From NCBI GenBank assembly GCA_009777175.1, contig WRMI01000001.1, forward strand, positions 108,436 through 172,435: DNA of 64,000 nucleotides. The letters run 5' to 3'. Positions 8,906 to 20,442 of this stretch are shown here, piece by piece. The notes under the pieces were generated by a model. That model searched no databases and was not told the origin of the DNA. It saw only the letters and a list, made by a program, of their open reading frames with translations. Source of the stretch: Marinilabiliaceae bacterium. GTDB lineage: Bacteria; Bacteroidota; Bacteroidia; Bacteroidales; Marinilabiliaceae. Within the stretch, counting starts at the first letter, position 1. Each line of letters starts with the position of its first letter. Both the position numbers and the translations under genes were made by a program.

Positions 8906-11200
8906 TCAGAAAATCTTGCGCAAAAATTTAATTAAGAAAAATTCTTTTGTTTTAGTTAGGTTTTTTTCTATCTTTTCCTCTTTATTTGTAGTATCAGATA
9001 TTTCGTCGGTTTCTTTTGCAGGTAAAGGAATATCAGGCTTTGGTGATGAGGAAAAATCCTCTTGAATCACACTTTTTTCTTCCAAATAAGCATTCTTTTC
9101 CTCCAAATTCACACTTTTGTCATTCAAATCGACACTTTTGTCATCCAAATTAACACTTTTGTCATCCAAATAAGCATTTTTGTCATTCAAATTAACGCTT
9201 TTGTCATTTTTATTTTTAACTTTCTTTTTAGTATGTAGTTGTTTAACTTTTGGGAAACAGTTGTAATTAATAGTTCCATTTTCTTTTATGTATGCATATA
9301 ATGCATCAAAAAAAGTGTCACCTTTCAAAGTAGAGTAATCACCAATTATAAATAATTTTTTTCGTGCTCTTGTAATTGCCACATTAATTCTTCTGTAATC
9401 TGCAAGAAATCCAATTATTGAATGGTGATTTGACCTCACAAGGCTTATTGCTATTACATCTCTTTCTTGCCCTTGAAAACCGTCTATTGTTTTTAATGTA
9501 ATCAATTTTTTTGATAGGAACTTAAAAAATGTTTTATCGGCATAAATAATTTGCCTTAATAATTTTACTTGTGCAGAATATGGTGAAATTATTCCAAAGG
9601 AAATTTTTTCTTGAACTATTCGTTCTTCGCCAATTTTTATCATATAATCCGAAACAATTTTCAACATTAGTTTAACTTCTTTTTTATTAAAAATGCTTGT
9701 ACCATCTTTTTCTCTTTCTTCGGTAGATTTATTATTTGATGTATTTATCCATTCTATTGGTATATCGTTGTTTATCAGTGTTTTATTTCGAACATAATCG
9801 GCAGCGATTAATTTGTTATTGTAAAACCATTTTGATGAAAAATTCATAATTTTTTCGTGCATTCTATATTGTTTTGTTAACAATTTTGCACATTCAGGTT
9901 TTCTTTCAATAATTTTTTCAAATAATGTGTGCATAAGCCCGTCTTGTGCGGCTTGATGTGATTTAATGGTTGGTGGCAGTTGTTTATGGTCGCCTGCGAA
10001 AATTACTCGTTTGGCTTTTAATATTGGAACCCAACACGCTGGTTCTAAGGCTTGTGCGGCTTCGTCGATGAAAACTGTTGAAAAAGTAAAATGTTTAAGC
10101 ACTTTAAGCGATGAGCCAATCATTGTCGCAGCTACTACTTGACAGTCTCGAAATATTGATGATTTGATTTGTAGTTCTAATGTGTCGGCATAATATTTGT
10201 ATTGGTACAACTCATTTTTAAGTTTTATACGTTTTAGTGTTCTTTTTTTTGTTTTATTTAATTCCTTTTCTAAGTTTTTAATTTTTTTTCTACTTGAAAG
10301 AAGTTCTATATAGTATGGATGTTCATAATATTGTGTGTCGAAAGTAACTTTCAGTAGTTCGTCTGTAACTTTAGCGGGATTTCCTACTCTGACAACATTT
10401 ATATCACGTTCCATAAGTCGTTCGGCAAGAATATCAACAGCAATATTGTTGTATGCACATATCAAAACTTGTGTTTCGGTTTTCAAAGTTTCTATTATAG
10501 CTTCAACAAGCGTTGTAGTTTTTCCTGTACCTGGCGGTCCGTGTATTACCGCAACGTCAAGTGAAGATAATATATGGCTGACAGCAGTTTGTTGTGATTC
10601 ATTTAACCATTGATTAGTAAATGGTTTGCACTTTACATATCGTGCCTTTTGACTTCCAAGCATAATATCTCTCAAATTTGCCAATCTATCACCATCGGCG
10701 ACACTGATAGCGTTAATTGCATTTTCCATTACAGTGTAAGTATATTGACTAAACGTCAGATGTATGCCAATTCCTACATTGTGCTCCATCCAAAGATGTG
10801 ATTTTTGTGAATAATATGTTACTTCTACTTTATTTTCACGAACCAAACTGATTAATCCGTCTGTAAAATTAATTATATTGCCTTGTTCTGTATCTATTTG
10901 AAAAATTTTTACAGAACTGCCCGGTTGAAAGGAATGTTCATAGTCTATGTCGGCAGAAAAATTAAAAATTACGGTTATTTGTCCCTCTTTTAATTGGTTT
11001 TTCTTGTTGAACGATAAAGGATAAAAACATATTCCCTCTTCTTTGGATTTCTCTATTTTCTGTAAAGAAAATTCTTGAAAACGTTTTGTAAAAAACTCAT
11101 CATCTTCTTTTTTTTCGAGCCATAAAAGATGCTTTAACTTTTCTATCTTTTTCTTTACAATTGTATACATTTCATTGAAATGGAATAATATTTTCTTCAA
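8906..11200 (-). CDS. UvrD/Upf1-like superfamily I helicase (DNA2/NAM7, IGHMBP2-like); likely start at 11170
   Basis: [64 protein letters not shown]; internal ATG at 11170 lies right after the M24 stop (TGAAATG). Confidence 0.88.
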   Translation of the reverse strand: MKKILFHFNEMYTIVKKKIEKLKHLLWLEKKEDDEFFTKRFQEFSLQKIEKSKEEGICFYPLSFNKKNQLKEGQITVIFNFSADIDYEHSFQPGSSVKIFQIDTEQGNIINFTDGLISLVRENKVEVTYYSQKSHLWMEHNVGIGIHLTFSQYTYTVMENAINAISVADGDRLANLRDIMLGSQKARYVKCKPFTNQWLNESQQTAVSHILSSLDVAVIHGPPGTGKTTTLVEAIIETLKTETQVLICAYNNIAVDILAERLMERDINVVRVGNPAKVTDELLKVTFDTQYYEHPYYIELLSSRKKIKNLEKELNKTKKRTLKRIKLKNELYQYKYYADTLELQIKSSIFRDCQVVAATMIGSSLKVLKHFTFSTVFIDEAAQALEPACWVPILKAKRVIFAGDHKQLPPTIKSHQAAQDGLMHTLFEKIIERKPECAKLLTKQYRMHEKIMNFSSKWFYNNKLIAADYVRNKTLINNDIPIEWINTSNNKSTEEREKDGTSIFNKKEVKLMLKIVSDYMIKIGEERIVQEKISFGIISPYSAQVKLLRQIIYADKTFFKFLSKKLITLKTIDGFQGQERDVIAISLVRSNHHSIIGFLADYRRINVAITRARKKLFIIGDYSTLKGDTFFDALYAYIKENGTINYNCFPKVKQLHTKKKVKNKNDKSVNLNDKNAYLDDKSVNLDDKSVDLNDKSVNLEEKNAYLEEKSVIQEDFSSSPKPDIPLPAKETDEISDTTNKEEKIEKNLTKTKEFFLIKFLRKIF
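9059..9205 (-). repeat. In-frame 21-nt coding repeat, seven 7-aa units in the helicase C-terminus
   Basis: [49 protein letters not shown]. Confidence 0.95.
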
Positions 11201-12344
11201 AAATGGTTAAATTTTCAATGCCCGAATCGGTAACAAGATAACTATTTTCAATACCTACTGCACCTATTTCGGGAATTACAAACTTTGGCTCAAAAGCAAA
11301 GACCATATTTTTTTGCAATATTTCTTTTGAACGTGGTGATAATACGGGCGGCTCATTTATTTGTAAACCAATGCCATGTCCTACAAATTTTGCCTGCTGC
11401 ATTGTACCCATAAAATATGGAGATAAATTCTCTTTTTCAACAATTTTATATGTTTCGTTATATAAGTCAGCACATGAAAAACCCGGTTTTGCAATATTTT
11501 TTAATTCATTGTGTATCAACAAAGAAACATTATGAGCATTTATCGCTTTTTGGTCAATTTTGCCTACTGAAAAAACTCTCGACATATCAGTAATATATGG
11601 TGAAAAATTTCCCGCCATATCAACCATAACAGTCATTCCATCTTTCAGAATTGTTCCATTTGCACCAATTGGCATCGCACTATTTCCTGCGCCTCCAAGC
11701 GCAAAATCGTACGGAGCGGGTGCTGCGGCATTTTCTCCTGCTAATACAGTTCCCATAAAATTATCCATATTACTTCCAAAGGCACGAAAAATACCTATTG
11801 AACCCCGTTGTCGCATTATATACTCGATTTCAATTTGTAAATCTAAATCACTGATACCTTTGCGATAACACTTTTTTATTTCTGAATAGACTTCACAATG
11901 CTTTTTTGCTGAAATTTTTAATTGTTCTATTTCGAATTGTGTTTTAATGGAACGCAACCCACGTAGTAAAGTAGTGGCATTCCCCGTTCTTTTAGGCAGA
12001 AAAACAGAATGTAACCTAATATATTCGCTGTATACTAATTCGTCAGCTTCTAAAAGTAACGTTTCAGGTAGTTTCAATCCTTTGTTTTTTAATAAATTAG
12101 GAATTTGTTCGGGCTTGTAAATATAATCTACATTTTCGCAAACTATTCCTTCAGGTCGTTTGACAAAATAATGTAGTTCACCTTCGGCAGGGACGTATAA
12201 ATAGCCACTGAATATCATACCCGTAAGGTAAAAAATATTTACATTAGAAGAAATGAGGCAGCAATCCATTTCTATTTTTTGCAGTTCGTTCTGCAAACGT
12301 TTCACCCTGATTTTTACTTCTTGTTTTGTTATTGTTTCACCCAT
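11172..12344 (-). CDS. M24 family Xaa-Pro aminopeptidase-like metallopeptidase
   Basis: Creatinase-like N-domain, MVDMAGNFSPYITDMSRVF, FVGHGIGLQINEPP, AFEPKFVIP. Confidence 0.88.
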   Translation of the reverse strand: MGETITKQEVKIRVKRLQNELQKIEMDCCLISSNVNIFYLTGMIFSGYLYVPAEGELHYFVKRPEGIVCENVDYIYKPEQIPNLLKNKGLKLPETLLLEADELVYSEYIRLHSVFLPKRTGNATTLLRGLRSIKTQFEIEQLKISAKKHCEVYSEIKKCYRKGISDLDLQIEIEYIMRQRGSIGIFRAFGSNMDNFMGTVLAGENAAAPAPYDFALGGAGNSAMPIGANGTILKDGMTVMVDMAGNFSPYITDMSRVFSVGKIDQKAINAHNVSLLIHNELKNIAKPGFSCADLYNETYKIVEKENLSPYFMGTMQQAKFVGHGIGLQINEPPVLSPRSKEILQKNMVFAFEPKFVIPEIGAVGIENSYLVTDSGIENLTIFEENIIPFQ

Positions 12345-12701
12345 AATTTTAGAAGATTTGGAATATTGAATTTATTCAGGTATTTCTTTCATCTGAATGC
12401 CTGATATATATTCTTTTACAGTAAAAAAATCTTTGTTTACATTTCATCTAATTTTTTGCAAAAGTAGATATTTTTTTTTAATTTTATGTACGGACAATTA
12501 AAAATAATTAATTACTAATGAAAAATGCATTCGTAAAAAAAATATTTGTTTAGTTTTCTTAAAATCTTATTTTTTGAAAGTTTCCTAAAAAGCATTTCGA
12601 TTCGAATATCTATCATTCCTTATTCCCTTATTCAACTGAAAATAAGTGAATAAGGGATGAGGTTGCTGGTGTTCGATATTCTATTAAAGGGTAAAATTTT
12701 T

Positions 12702-14816
12702 TTACCCAAGCAACTCAACCTTACCGCCAACCTCTGTAAGTACCTGAGTAGCAATAGTTGTGGGTACTTCTGCAAAGTGTGAAAACTCCATTGATGATGT
12801 TGCTCGTCCGGATGAGAATGTTCTTAGGACCGTTACGTAACCAAACATTTCAGATAAAGGAACTTTTGCTTTTAATACTCGTGCGCCCATCTTTGTTTCC
12901 ATTCCTTCGATTTGTCCGCGTCTTTTGTTTAAGTCGCCAACAATGTCTCCGATATAATCTTCGGGTGTAACAACTTCGACTTTCATTATCGGTTCTAAAA
13001 GGATTGGGTTTGCTTTTTGGCATGCGTTTTTGAATGCGTACCGTGCGCAAATTTCGAAAGATAATTGGTCTGAATCCACATCGTGGTATCCGCCATCAAG
13101 GAGTTCTACTTTTAGGTTATCTACTCTGTATCCTGCAAGAACGCCATTTTGCATGGCAGTTTCAAAACCCTTTTGAATAGATGGAATATATGCCGTTGGA
13201 ATATTTCCTCCTTTGACGAGATTAATAAATTGTAATCCAACTACTTCGGGGTCGGCAGGTGATACTTTAACTATTATATCAGCATATTTTCCACGTCCAC
13301 CCGACTGTTTTTTGAAAAGTTCACGTAATTCTACGGTTTTTGTAATTGCCTCTTTATATGTAACTTGTGGACGCCCTTGATTACTTTCTACTTTAAATTC
13401 ACGTTTAAGACGGTCAACAATAATTTCTAAATGCAACTCGCCCATCCCGCTTATAATTGTTTGACCGCTATCTTTGTCTACATCTACCTTAAAAGTAGGA
13501 TCTTCTTCGGCTAATTTTGATAATCCTACTGCTAATTTTTCGATATCATTTTGACTTTTAGGTTCTACGGAAATTCCAATCACAGGCTCTGGGAAATTCA
13601 TGGATTCCAACATTAACGGATGTTTTTCGTCGCAAAGAGTATCTCCTGTTTTAATATCTTTGAAACCCACTGCAGCGCAAATATCTCCCGCATAAAACTC
13701 ATCAAAAGGGAGTTGTTTATTAGATTTCATTTGAAAAAGTCTCGAAATACGTTCTTTTTTTCGTGTTCTTGCGTTCCAAGCATAAGAACCAGCGTTCAGT
13801 TTACCTGAATAGATTCTCATAAACGCTAAACGCCCTACATAAGGGTCGGTGGCAATTTTAAATGCCAATGCCGTAAAAGGCGCATTTTCATCTGCTTCTC
13901 TAACTTCTTCTTTGTCGGTATATGGATTTAGTCCCGTCACACTCGGAACTTCAAGCGGTGATGGTAGAAACCTTATTATGCAATCTAAAAGATGTTGTAT
14001 TCCTTTATTTTTGAAGGATGCTCCACATACCACCGGTACAATTTTCTGGTCGATTGTTGCTTTACGAAGTGCAGATAATAGTTGTTCTTTGGTAATTGAA
14101 TTAGGGTCATCAAAGAATTTTTCCAAAATATCATCGTCATATTCGGCAATGGCTTCGATAAGTTTTGCTTTCCACTCTTCTGCCTCCTCTTTCATATCGT
14201 CAGGTATTTCGGTATAATCAAAACGAGAACCTATTTGGTCGTCTTCATACCATATAATTGCCTTATTATCAATTAAATCGACTATTCCTTTGAATGTTTC
14301 TTCGGCTCCGATTGGCAATGCAAGAGGTATCGGATTTGCACCCAATATATCTTTCATCTGACTAATAACACCGAAAAAATTAGCACCCGGTCGATCCATT
14401 TTATTAACAAATGCAATTCTGGGAACGCTATATTTGTTTGCCTGTCTCCAAACGGTTTCAGATTGCGGTTCAACGCCTCCCACTGAACAAAACAATGCAA
14501 CAGCACCGTCTAAAACTCTAAGCGAACGCTCAACTTCCACAGTGAAATCTACGTGTCCGGGAGTATCTATAATATTGATAATAAATTCTTTATCATCATA
14601 TTTCCAATGGGTTGTAATAGCGGCAGAAGTAATTGTAATGCCTCTTTCTTGTTCTTGTTCCATCCAATCCATTGTAGCGGCACCGTCGTGTACTTCGCCA
14701 ATTTTATGAGTAGTACCTGTATAATAGAGGATGCGTTCGGTAGTTGTAGTTTTACCGGCATCAATATGAGCCATTATACCGATGTTTCTTGTGTTGTATA
14801 ATTCCTGTCGTCCCAT
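12702..14816 (-). CDS. fusA: Elongation factor G
   Basis: [47 protein letters not shown]. Confidence 0.98.
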   Translation of the reverse strand: MGRQELYNTRNIGIMAHIDAGKTTTTERILYYTGTTHKIGEVHDGAATMDWMEQEQERGITITSAAITTHWKYDDKEFIINIIDTPGHVDFTVEVERSLRVLDGAVALFCSVGGVEPQSETVWRQANKYSVPRIAFVNKMDRPGANFFGVISQMKDILGANPIPLALPIGAEETFKGIVDLIDNKAIIWYEDDQIGSRFDYTEIPDDMKEEAEEWKAKLIEAIAEYDDDILEKFFDDPNSITKEQLLSALRKATIDQKIVPVVCGASFKNKGIQHLLDCIIRFLPSPLEVPSVTGLNPYTDKEEVREADENAPFTALAFKIATDPYVGRLAFMRIYSGKLNAGSYAWNARTRKKERISRLFQMKSNKQLPFDEFYAGDICAAVGFKDIKTGDTLCDEKHPLMLESMNFPEPVIGISVEPKSQNDIEKLAVGLSKLAEEDPTFKVDVDKDSGQTIISGMGELHLEIIVDRLKREFKVESNQGRPQVTYKEAITKTVELRELFKKQSGGRGKYADIIVKVSPADPEVVGLQFINLVKGGNIPTAYIPSIQKGFETAMQNGVLAGYRVDNLKVELLDGGYHDVDSDQLSFEICARYAFKNACQKANPILLEPIMKVEVVTPEDYIGDIVGDLNKRRGQIEGMETKMGARVLKAKVPLSEMFGYVTVLRTFSSGRATSSMEFSHFAEVPTTIATQVLTEVGGKVELLG

Positions 14817-14845
14817 TTTCTAATGTCCCATATCCAAAAACCTCA

Positions 14846-15322
14846 TCAAAACCTGAAATGTGCAAATGCTCTGTTTGCTTCTGCCATTCTGTGCATATCT
14901 TCTTTTTTCTTGAATGCACCGCCTTCCATGTTGTATGCTGCCAAAATTTCGGCGGCTAATTTTTCGGACATCGCTTTTCCGCCTCTTTTACGGGCAAACA
15001 GAATAAGGTTTTTCATACTATATGAAACCTTTCTTTCGGGACGTATCTCGGTAGGAACTTGAAATGTAGCACCTCCTACGCGACGACTCTTTACTTCAAC
15101 TGACGGCGTAATGTTTTCGAGTGCTTTTTTCCAAATTTCTAAAGCGGATTTTCCTTCTTTTTCTGCTTTGTCCTTTATTTTATCTAACGCATCATAAAAG
15201 ATTGTGTATGCGATTGATTTTTTTCCGTCTAACATTAAATTGTTAACGAACTGTGTTACCAATGTATCATTAAACATTGGGTCGGGCATTAATACCCGTT
15301 TCTTTGGTTTCGTTTTCCTCAT
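14846..15322 (-). CDS. rpsG: 30S ribosomal protein S7
   Basis: [19 protein letters not shown]...[16 protein letters not shown]. Confidence 0.98.
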   Translation of the reverse strand: MRKTKPKKRVLMPDPMFNDTLVTQFVNNLMLDGKKSIAYTIFYDALDKIKDKAEKEGKSALEIWKKALENITPSVEVKSRRVGGATFQVPTEIRPERKVSYSMKNLILFARKRGGKAMSEKLAAEILAAYNMEGGAFKKKEDMHRMAEANRAFAHFRF

Positions 15323-15434
15323 CTCTTTTTTGTTTATTAGTTTTTAAATCTATCGGCTGTATTTGTCGCTTCAACAACTATTTTTGTTTACTCAACCATA
15401 ACACAAACCAATGAACAAAAACAAAATTAATTAA

Positions 15435-15818
15435 CTATTTTTTCTTAGCTTTAGGTCGTTTCGTACCATATTTTGACCTTCTTTGTGTTCTTCCATCTAC
15501 CCCGGAAGTGTCTAATGCACCACGTACTAAGTGATAACGAACACCGGGCAGGTCTTTTACTCTTCCACCTCGGACAAGAACTATTGAGTGTTCTTGAAGG
15601 TTGTGACCTTCGCCGGGAATGTATGCGTTCACTTCTTTTGAATTTGTTAAGCGGACGCGAGCAACTTTTCGCATTGCTGAATTAGGTTTTTTAGGAGTGG
15701 TCGTGTAAACACGCACACAAACTCCTCGCCTCTGGGGACAAGAACTTAACGCAGGAGACTTACTTTTGTCTACCAATTGTTTTCGTCCCTTCCTGACTAA
15801 CTGCTGTATTGTTGGCAT
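15435..15818 (-). CDS. rpsL: 30S ribosomal protein S12
   Basis: [13 protein letters not shown]...[31 protein letters not shown]. Confidence 0.98.
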   Translation of the reverse strand: MPTIQQLVRKGRKQLVDKSKSPALSSCPQRRGVCVRVYTTTPKKPNSAMRKVARVRLTNSKEVNAYIPGEGHNLQEHSIVLVRGGRVKDLPGVRYHLVRGALDTSGVDGRTQRRSKYGTKRPKAKKK

Positions 15819-15860
15819 ATATATATGTTTGTTACTAATATTTTTCTAAAAAATCGGGTG

Positions 15861-15868
15861 CAAAGATA
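15861..15868 (-). promoter_or_regulatory. Bacteroidetes-type -7 box (TATCTTTG) upstream of rpsL
   Basis: caaagata on + strand ~43 nt upstream of the rpsL start. Confidence 0.55.
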
Positions 15869-16079
15869 GATATTTTTTTTTAAACAAAAATATTTTTTAA
15901 TTTATTTTTGGAAATTTATGTTCAAAAAAGTTGAAAGTACTTTTTTCATGAAAGGATGAGAAATATCAAAAATCACTACTGACCGATAAAAAATAGCACC
16001 TATCTATTTTGTGTAACGTAGAGTTTGAATTAACACTCTTTTTACCTTATTTTTCCTACTAAACAACCTTAATAGATGA

Positions 16080-16165
16080 TGAAATCTCCTACATGTCATG
16101 CTGAACTTGTTTCAACATCCCCTTTGTTTTTAGGGGATTGCGGGTCAAGCCCGCAATGACAGGTC
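16080..16165. repeat. Dispersed-type intergenic palindromic element with two hairpins
   Basis: cccctttgtttttagggg and ttgcgggtcaagcccgcaa read directly. Confidence 0.6.
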
Positions 16166-16290
16166 GGGTTGTTATGTTTTAATCGGTCAGTAGTGATTAA
16201 AAATATTCCATTTTTGTTATTATTTTTTGGTAAATAAAAAATTAATGTTTTACTTTGCAAAAAATTTTTTACACATAATTTTTATATCAA

Positions 16291-17880
16291 ACGAAAAAAA
16301 TAAATTTTATTTCAGTTTTTATGGGCTTGATTCTAATTATCAATGCCCAAGCGCCTGATACATTTTATAATCAGGCAGCATTTAAGAATATGGTAGCCAA
16401 GATTTCTGAAACGGAACAAAACTTGCAACCGATGCTGAGTTTTGCGGAACAACCACGTAAAACATGTTTGGATGGCGAAATAACACACATGTGGCTTTGC
16501 GTCTATCCCGACCGAAAAGTCTATTTTGAAACAACCAACAACAAAGAAGTTTTTTGCATCAGAATAGATTCTACTTTCAATGATGGAACGATACTTTATC
16601 CTTTTTCCGATTTGCATGAATTAAGTTGGGATTGTTTTTCCATTAATTCTGGCTCATGGCTCTCTAAATATATCGTTATCGATGAAGAGGGAAATTCTAC
16701 TTTTATCAATGGAAATAATGAGCCTGTTTTTATTAAAAGCCAAGCAGATTTAAACGAAAATTGGAGTGTATTTGAAAACTATAATTTAAAAGTAGTTGGC
16801 GAGGTCGTTTCAAAAGAATTACAATTTGTTTTGGGAGTGGAAGATTCTGTAAAAACAATATCTTTTTCCGTTTACGACCACAACGATGTGCCTATAAATC
16901 ATGAGTTAAACCAGAAAATAATTGAAGTAAGTCAGCATTTTGGGCTTGTTAAAACAGTAAATTTTTACTATTTCGAACATGCAGCTTTAGATTTGTTTAA
17001 TAGTTTCAGAGATTTTAATTTAATTGGCATCGATGAGCCTCAACTTGGTTTTCAAAACATTAATTTAAGAGAACAATATTATGATTATCAAGAAGATGAT
17101 GAGTTTCATATTTATTACGAAGTTAGCGGTTTTGGTGAAAGTGATATCAGAAAAACTATTAATCGATATCTAACACGAACTGATTACCAAGACAGTATCA
17201 TTTACTTTTATGAAATGAAACAGCAAAGAATTACAAGAAATTATATTGATGGTGAATTAGTTGAAACAACAACCAATACAACAAATACTATAAAACAAAA
17301 GATTAACAAAGGGCTTTTATTTGCAACAGAACCAAATGAACCATATATAGGAGGGGATTGGGAAGTTCAAAAAGTTAAGATTTGGAATAATCAAATACCG
17401 ACAATGCATTATTTTCAAACCGGACTAACAGAAAATGGACCAGATTGTTTTTCAGAAAATATTTGGTATGATAATTGTGGTTTTTCGACTTATTCACCTG
17501 GTTTGGGAGGTCCTTTTTCTGGATGTTGTGAAATTTTTCAAACAAGGCATTGTGATTATTTAGTTTATTACAAAAAAGGCGATACCGAAGTAGGAACCCC
17601 CTTTGATTGGCATCTATCTTTTTCTGATTTCATAGTTGGAGAATCTCTTTTTGTTTATCCAAATCCTACAAAAGAGTATATTACTATAATATCATCAAAT
17701 AACGAAATTTTTGAGAACGCCGTTATTGAAATATATGATTTAAACGGTATTAAACAACAAACAAAATATGATTTAGACGCAGAATCTATTGATGTATCAT
17801 TTCTCAAACAAGGATTTTATACACTTAAACTGATACAGAAAAATAATGATGTATTTTATTTAAAATTTGTAAAAATTTAA
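16291..17880 (+). CDS. Secreted T9SS-sorted protein of unknown function; ORF track starts at ATG 16321 but the signal peptide extends to an ACG at 16291
   Basis: Frame from ACG reads (M/T)KKINFISVFMGLILIINAQA, a complete signal peptide; C-terminal YPNPTKEYITI...GFYTLKLIQKNNDVFYLKFVKI. Confidence 0.7.
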   Translation, partial: TKKINFISVFMGLILIINAQAPDTFYNQAAFKNMVAKISETEQNLQPMLSFAEQPRKTCLDGEITHMWLCVYPDRKVYFETTNNKEVFCIRIDSTFNDGTILYPFSDLHELSWDCFSINSGSWLSKYIVIDEEGNSTFINGNNEPVFIKSQADLNENWSVFENYNLKVVGEVVSKELQFVLGVEDSVKTISFSVYDHNDVPINHELNQKIIEVSQHFGLVKTVNFYYFEHAALDLFNSFRDFNLIGIDEPQLGFQNINLREQYYDYQEDDEFHIYYEVSGFGESDIRKTINRYLTRTDYQDSIIYFYEMKQQRITRNYIDGELVETTTNTTNTIKQKINKGLLFATEPNEPYIGGDWEVQKVKIWNNQIPTMHYFQTGLTENGPDCFSENIWYDNCGFSTYSPGLGGPFSGCCEIFQTRHCDYLVYYKKGDTEVGTPFDWHLSFSDFIVGESLFVYPNPTKEYITIISSNNEIFENAVIEIYDLNGIKQQTKYDLDAESIDVSFLKQGFYTLKLIQKNNDVFYLKFVKI

Positions 17881-17955
17881 AAGTTTAGAATTCCTGACTT
17901 GCGCAACCATCTTTGTCACAAATGATATCGAAAACAAAAAATATTACTTTCTATA

Positions 17956-18765
17956 TCAGCTAAAAGGCGAATCCGGCTCTTTTGCCATTCTTTTATAGGC
18001 GACGCGGCTTACTAAGGATGGAAACCATTTGTTCATAAAGACGGTTAGTTTTCCTTCGAAAAAAGTGAGTATAATTTTCTTTTTTCTTTTTTTGATTGCC
18101 TTAATAATATGATTTGCAACTATTTCGGGTTTCATCATTTTATTTTCGTCGCGAGGTGTTTCTCCTTGTGGTGTTCCGTTTGCGGTAAGTGCCGATTTTC
18201 TGACATTTGATGCCGTAAAACCGGGTGCGGCAACTAAAACGTGAAGTCCTGTTTTCAAATTTTCTGTGCGAAGCGTTTCCAAAAAGCCGTTTATTGCAAA
18301 TTTTGAAGCGACATATCCAACTCTACCCGGTAAACCCACATATCCTACAACAGATGATATTCCCACAACAGACCCTTTGGATGCCAACAAGTAAGGCATT
18401 GCAAATTTTGTGCAATAAACAGTCCCCCAAAAGTTTACGTCAATAACTTTTTTTATTACTTCCAATTCGACATCTTTAAATAATGCCCTCATCGAAAGCC
18501 CTGCATTATTAATTAAAATGTCTATTTTTCCGAATGTTTTTACGGTGGTTCTGATTAATGATAAACAGTCATTTGGGTTGCTAACGTCTGTTTGAATAGC
18601 AATAACTCTATTTCCTTGCAACATAAGATCTTTTGAAATAACGTTCAATGCCTCGATGTTACGCGCTGCCAAAGATAAAATAGCACCTCTACGGGCAAAT
18701 TCTTTTGTTAATGCTAAACCAATGCCCGATGACGCTCCGGTTATTATTACAACTTTGTCTTTCAT
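17956..18765 (-). CDS. Short-chain dehydrogenase/reductase
   Basis: GASSGIGLALTKEFARRGA, NNAGLSM, YVASKFAINGF. Confidence 0.93.
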   Translation of the reverse strand: MKDKVVIITGASSGIGLALTKEFARRGAILSLAARNIEALNVISKDLMLQGNRVIAIQTDVSNPNDCLSLIRTTVKTFGKIDILINNAGLSMRALFKDVELEVIKKVIDVNFWGTVYCTKFAMPYLLASKGSVVGISSVVGYVGLPGRVGYVASKFAINGFLETLRTENLKTGLHVLVAAPGFTASNVRKSALTANGTPQGETPRDENKMMKPEIVANHIIKAIKKRKKKIILTFFEGKLTVFMNKWFPSLVSRVAYKRMAKEPDSPFS

Positions 18766-18780
18766 TTATAATATTTTTTA

Positions 18781-19422
18781 TTATTTTATTATATAATCTT
18801 TTATCAGCCAAACTGATAGCGCGATAATTACGAGAATAATTATCGCAAGACCAGCTATTTTATTAATCCAATACAATCTTCTAAGGTTCACTGCTGCTCT
18901 AAAGAAACCAACAATTGTTGTTAAAATCAGCCACCATCCTGCTGCTCCAATAAAAACGCCAAGAATAAGCAATAATTGTCCAATTATACCAGCATTAGGG
19001 TCTAATGCTCTAAATCCTGCAAAGAATGCCATAAAAATAAAGAGAGCCACAGGGTTGGAAATTGTCCACAAAAAAGTTGTAACATAATCTTGAACCAAGT
19101 TTGTTTTTCCTTTTCGTTGCTTGCGTAACTGCACAGCAGGATTTGAGCGAAAAATTTTAATTCCAAGAACAATAAGTATCACACCACCAAGCAGTTGCAG
19201 CCAGAATATCTGTTTTTCAATAAAAACTACAATGTACGACAAACTGAAACCTGCAATAATTGCATAAAGAGTGTCTGATGTTGCGGCACCTAAACCGGAA
19301 ACAAATCCTGCTAAACGCCCTTTTTGCAAAGTCTTTTGAATACACAGCAATCCTATTGGCCCCAAAGGAATTGAAGCCAATAGTCCGATGCGTATTCCAC
19401 CGTAGATTCCATTCCAATCCAT
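18781..19422 (-). CDS. LysE/RhtB family transporter
   Basis: GIRIGLLASIPLGPIGLLCIQKTLQKGRLAGFVSGLGAATSD and hydrophobic helices. Confidence 0.85.
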   Translation of the reverse strand: MDWNGIYGGIRIGLLASIPLGPIGLLCIQKTLQKGRLAGFVSGLGAATSDTLYAIIAGFSLSYIVVFIEKQIFWLQLLGGVILIVLGIKIFRSNPAVQLRKQRKGKTNLVQDYVTTFLWTISNPVALFIFMAFFAGFRALDPNAGIIGQLLLILGVFIGAAGWWLILTTIVGFFRAAVNLRRLYWINKIAGLAIIILVIIALSVWLIKDYIIK

Positions 19423-19447
19423 GAATCTAATATAATATGAACAAAGG

Positions 19448-20161
19448 TTATTTAGTAATTAAATTAATTTCGTCTAAAAGTTTGTCTCTGTACGACTTAC
19501 CAACAGGAATAAATTTATTGCCCGATTCAGTTTTTATAATAATTGAGTTATCTTCTATTGCTTTTATTTTGCTAATATTGACAATAAAAGAGCGGTGAAC
19601 TCTGAAAAATTTATCAGAGGGCATTTTTTCCTCAATTGCTTTCATTGTAAAATGAATGGTGTATTTTTCTGTTAATGTATTGATAATAACGTAGTTTTCC
19701 ATTGCTTCAATCCACATTATGTCGTCATATTTCATTCGGACTAATGCAGAATTGTTTTTAATGAAAATTTCGGTACTTTTTTTGACCGGTTTTTCTTTTT
19801 TATCAATACGATCCCGTACTCGACTTATTGCTTTAATAAATCTGCCGTATTGTACAGGTTTGTGCAGATAATCAGTAACATCGTATTCGTATGATTCCAA
19901 AGCGTACTTTTCTTGCGAAGAATAGATTATCACTTGCGGAATACTCGTTAATGCTTTCAGAAAATCAATACCCGACATTTCGGGCATTTCAATATCCAAA
20001 AATATTAAATCAATCGGTTCTGATTCGGGTCTACTGAGCATATTAATGGCATCAACTGCATTATAGAAAGTGCCACATAAATTGATTCCTTCAGTGCGCT
20101 CAATAAAACCCTCAATTATTTTAGCCGAAAATTTGTCGTCTTCAACGATGATACAATTCAT
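19448..20161 (-). CDS. LytTR-family response regulator
   Basis: Receiver domain (VEDDKFSAKIIEGF, LDIEMPEMSGIDFL) plus LytTR domain (FFRVHRSFIVNISKIKAIEDNSI). Confidence 0.93.
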   Translation of the reverse strand: MNCIIVEDDKFSAKIIEGFIERTEGINLCGTFYNAVDAINMLSRPESEPIDLIFLDIEMPEMSGIDFLKALTSIPQVIIYSSQEKYALESYEYDVTDYLHKPVQYGRFIKAISRVRDRIDKKEKPVKKSTEIFIKNNSALVRMKYDDIMWIEAMENYVIINTLTEKYTIHFTMKAIEEKMPSDKFFRVHRSFIVNISKIKAIEDNSIIIKTESGNKFIPVGKSYRDKLLDEINLITK

Positions 20162-20172
20162 AACTTTTAATT

Positions 20173-20218
20173 TTTATTTTTGCCTTAATACGTAATTTAT
20201 TTTTGCCTTAATACGTAA
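20173..20218. repeat. Perfect tandem 23-bp direct repeat (2 copies) upstream of the LytTR regulator
   Basis: tttatttttgccttaatacgtaa at 20173-20195 and 20196-20218. Confidence 0.97.
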
Positions 20219-20442
20219 AAAAATTGTTTTTGTTTGAAAAAATATAAAAAATCTTTTTTTTTACTAAAAAAATATCTAATTTTGTTCTTTTATTTCTATT
20301 AATAATTTTTTGTAAATATTTCATTATGAGTATCAAAGGAACACGAACCGAGCAAAATTTATTAAAATCATTTTTTAAAAAAATTTACATATTTTTGTAA
20401 CCTTTAATTTTATTTTAAGTATAAACGAAAAAAATTATTATT

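Noticed and set aside
13849-14217. 122-aa + strand ORF inside fusA
   Set aside because: Antisense to a highly conserved gene; low-complexity Ser-rich product with no family resemblance.
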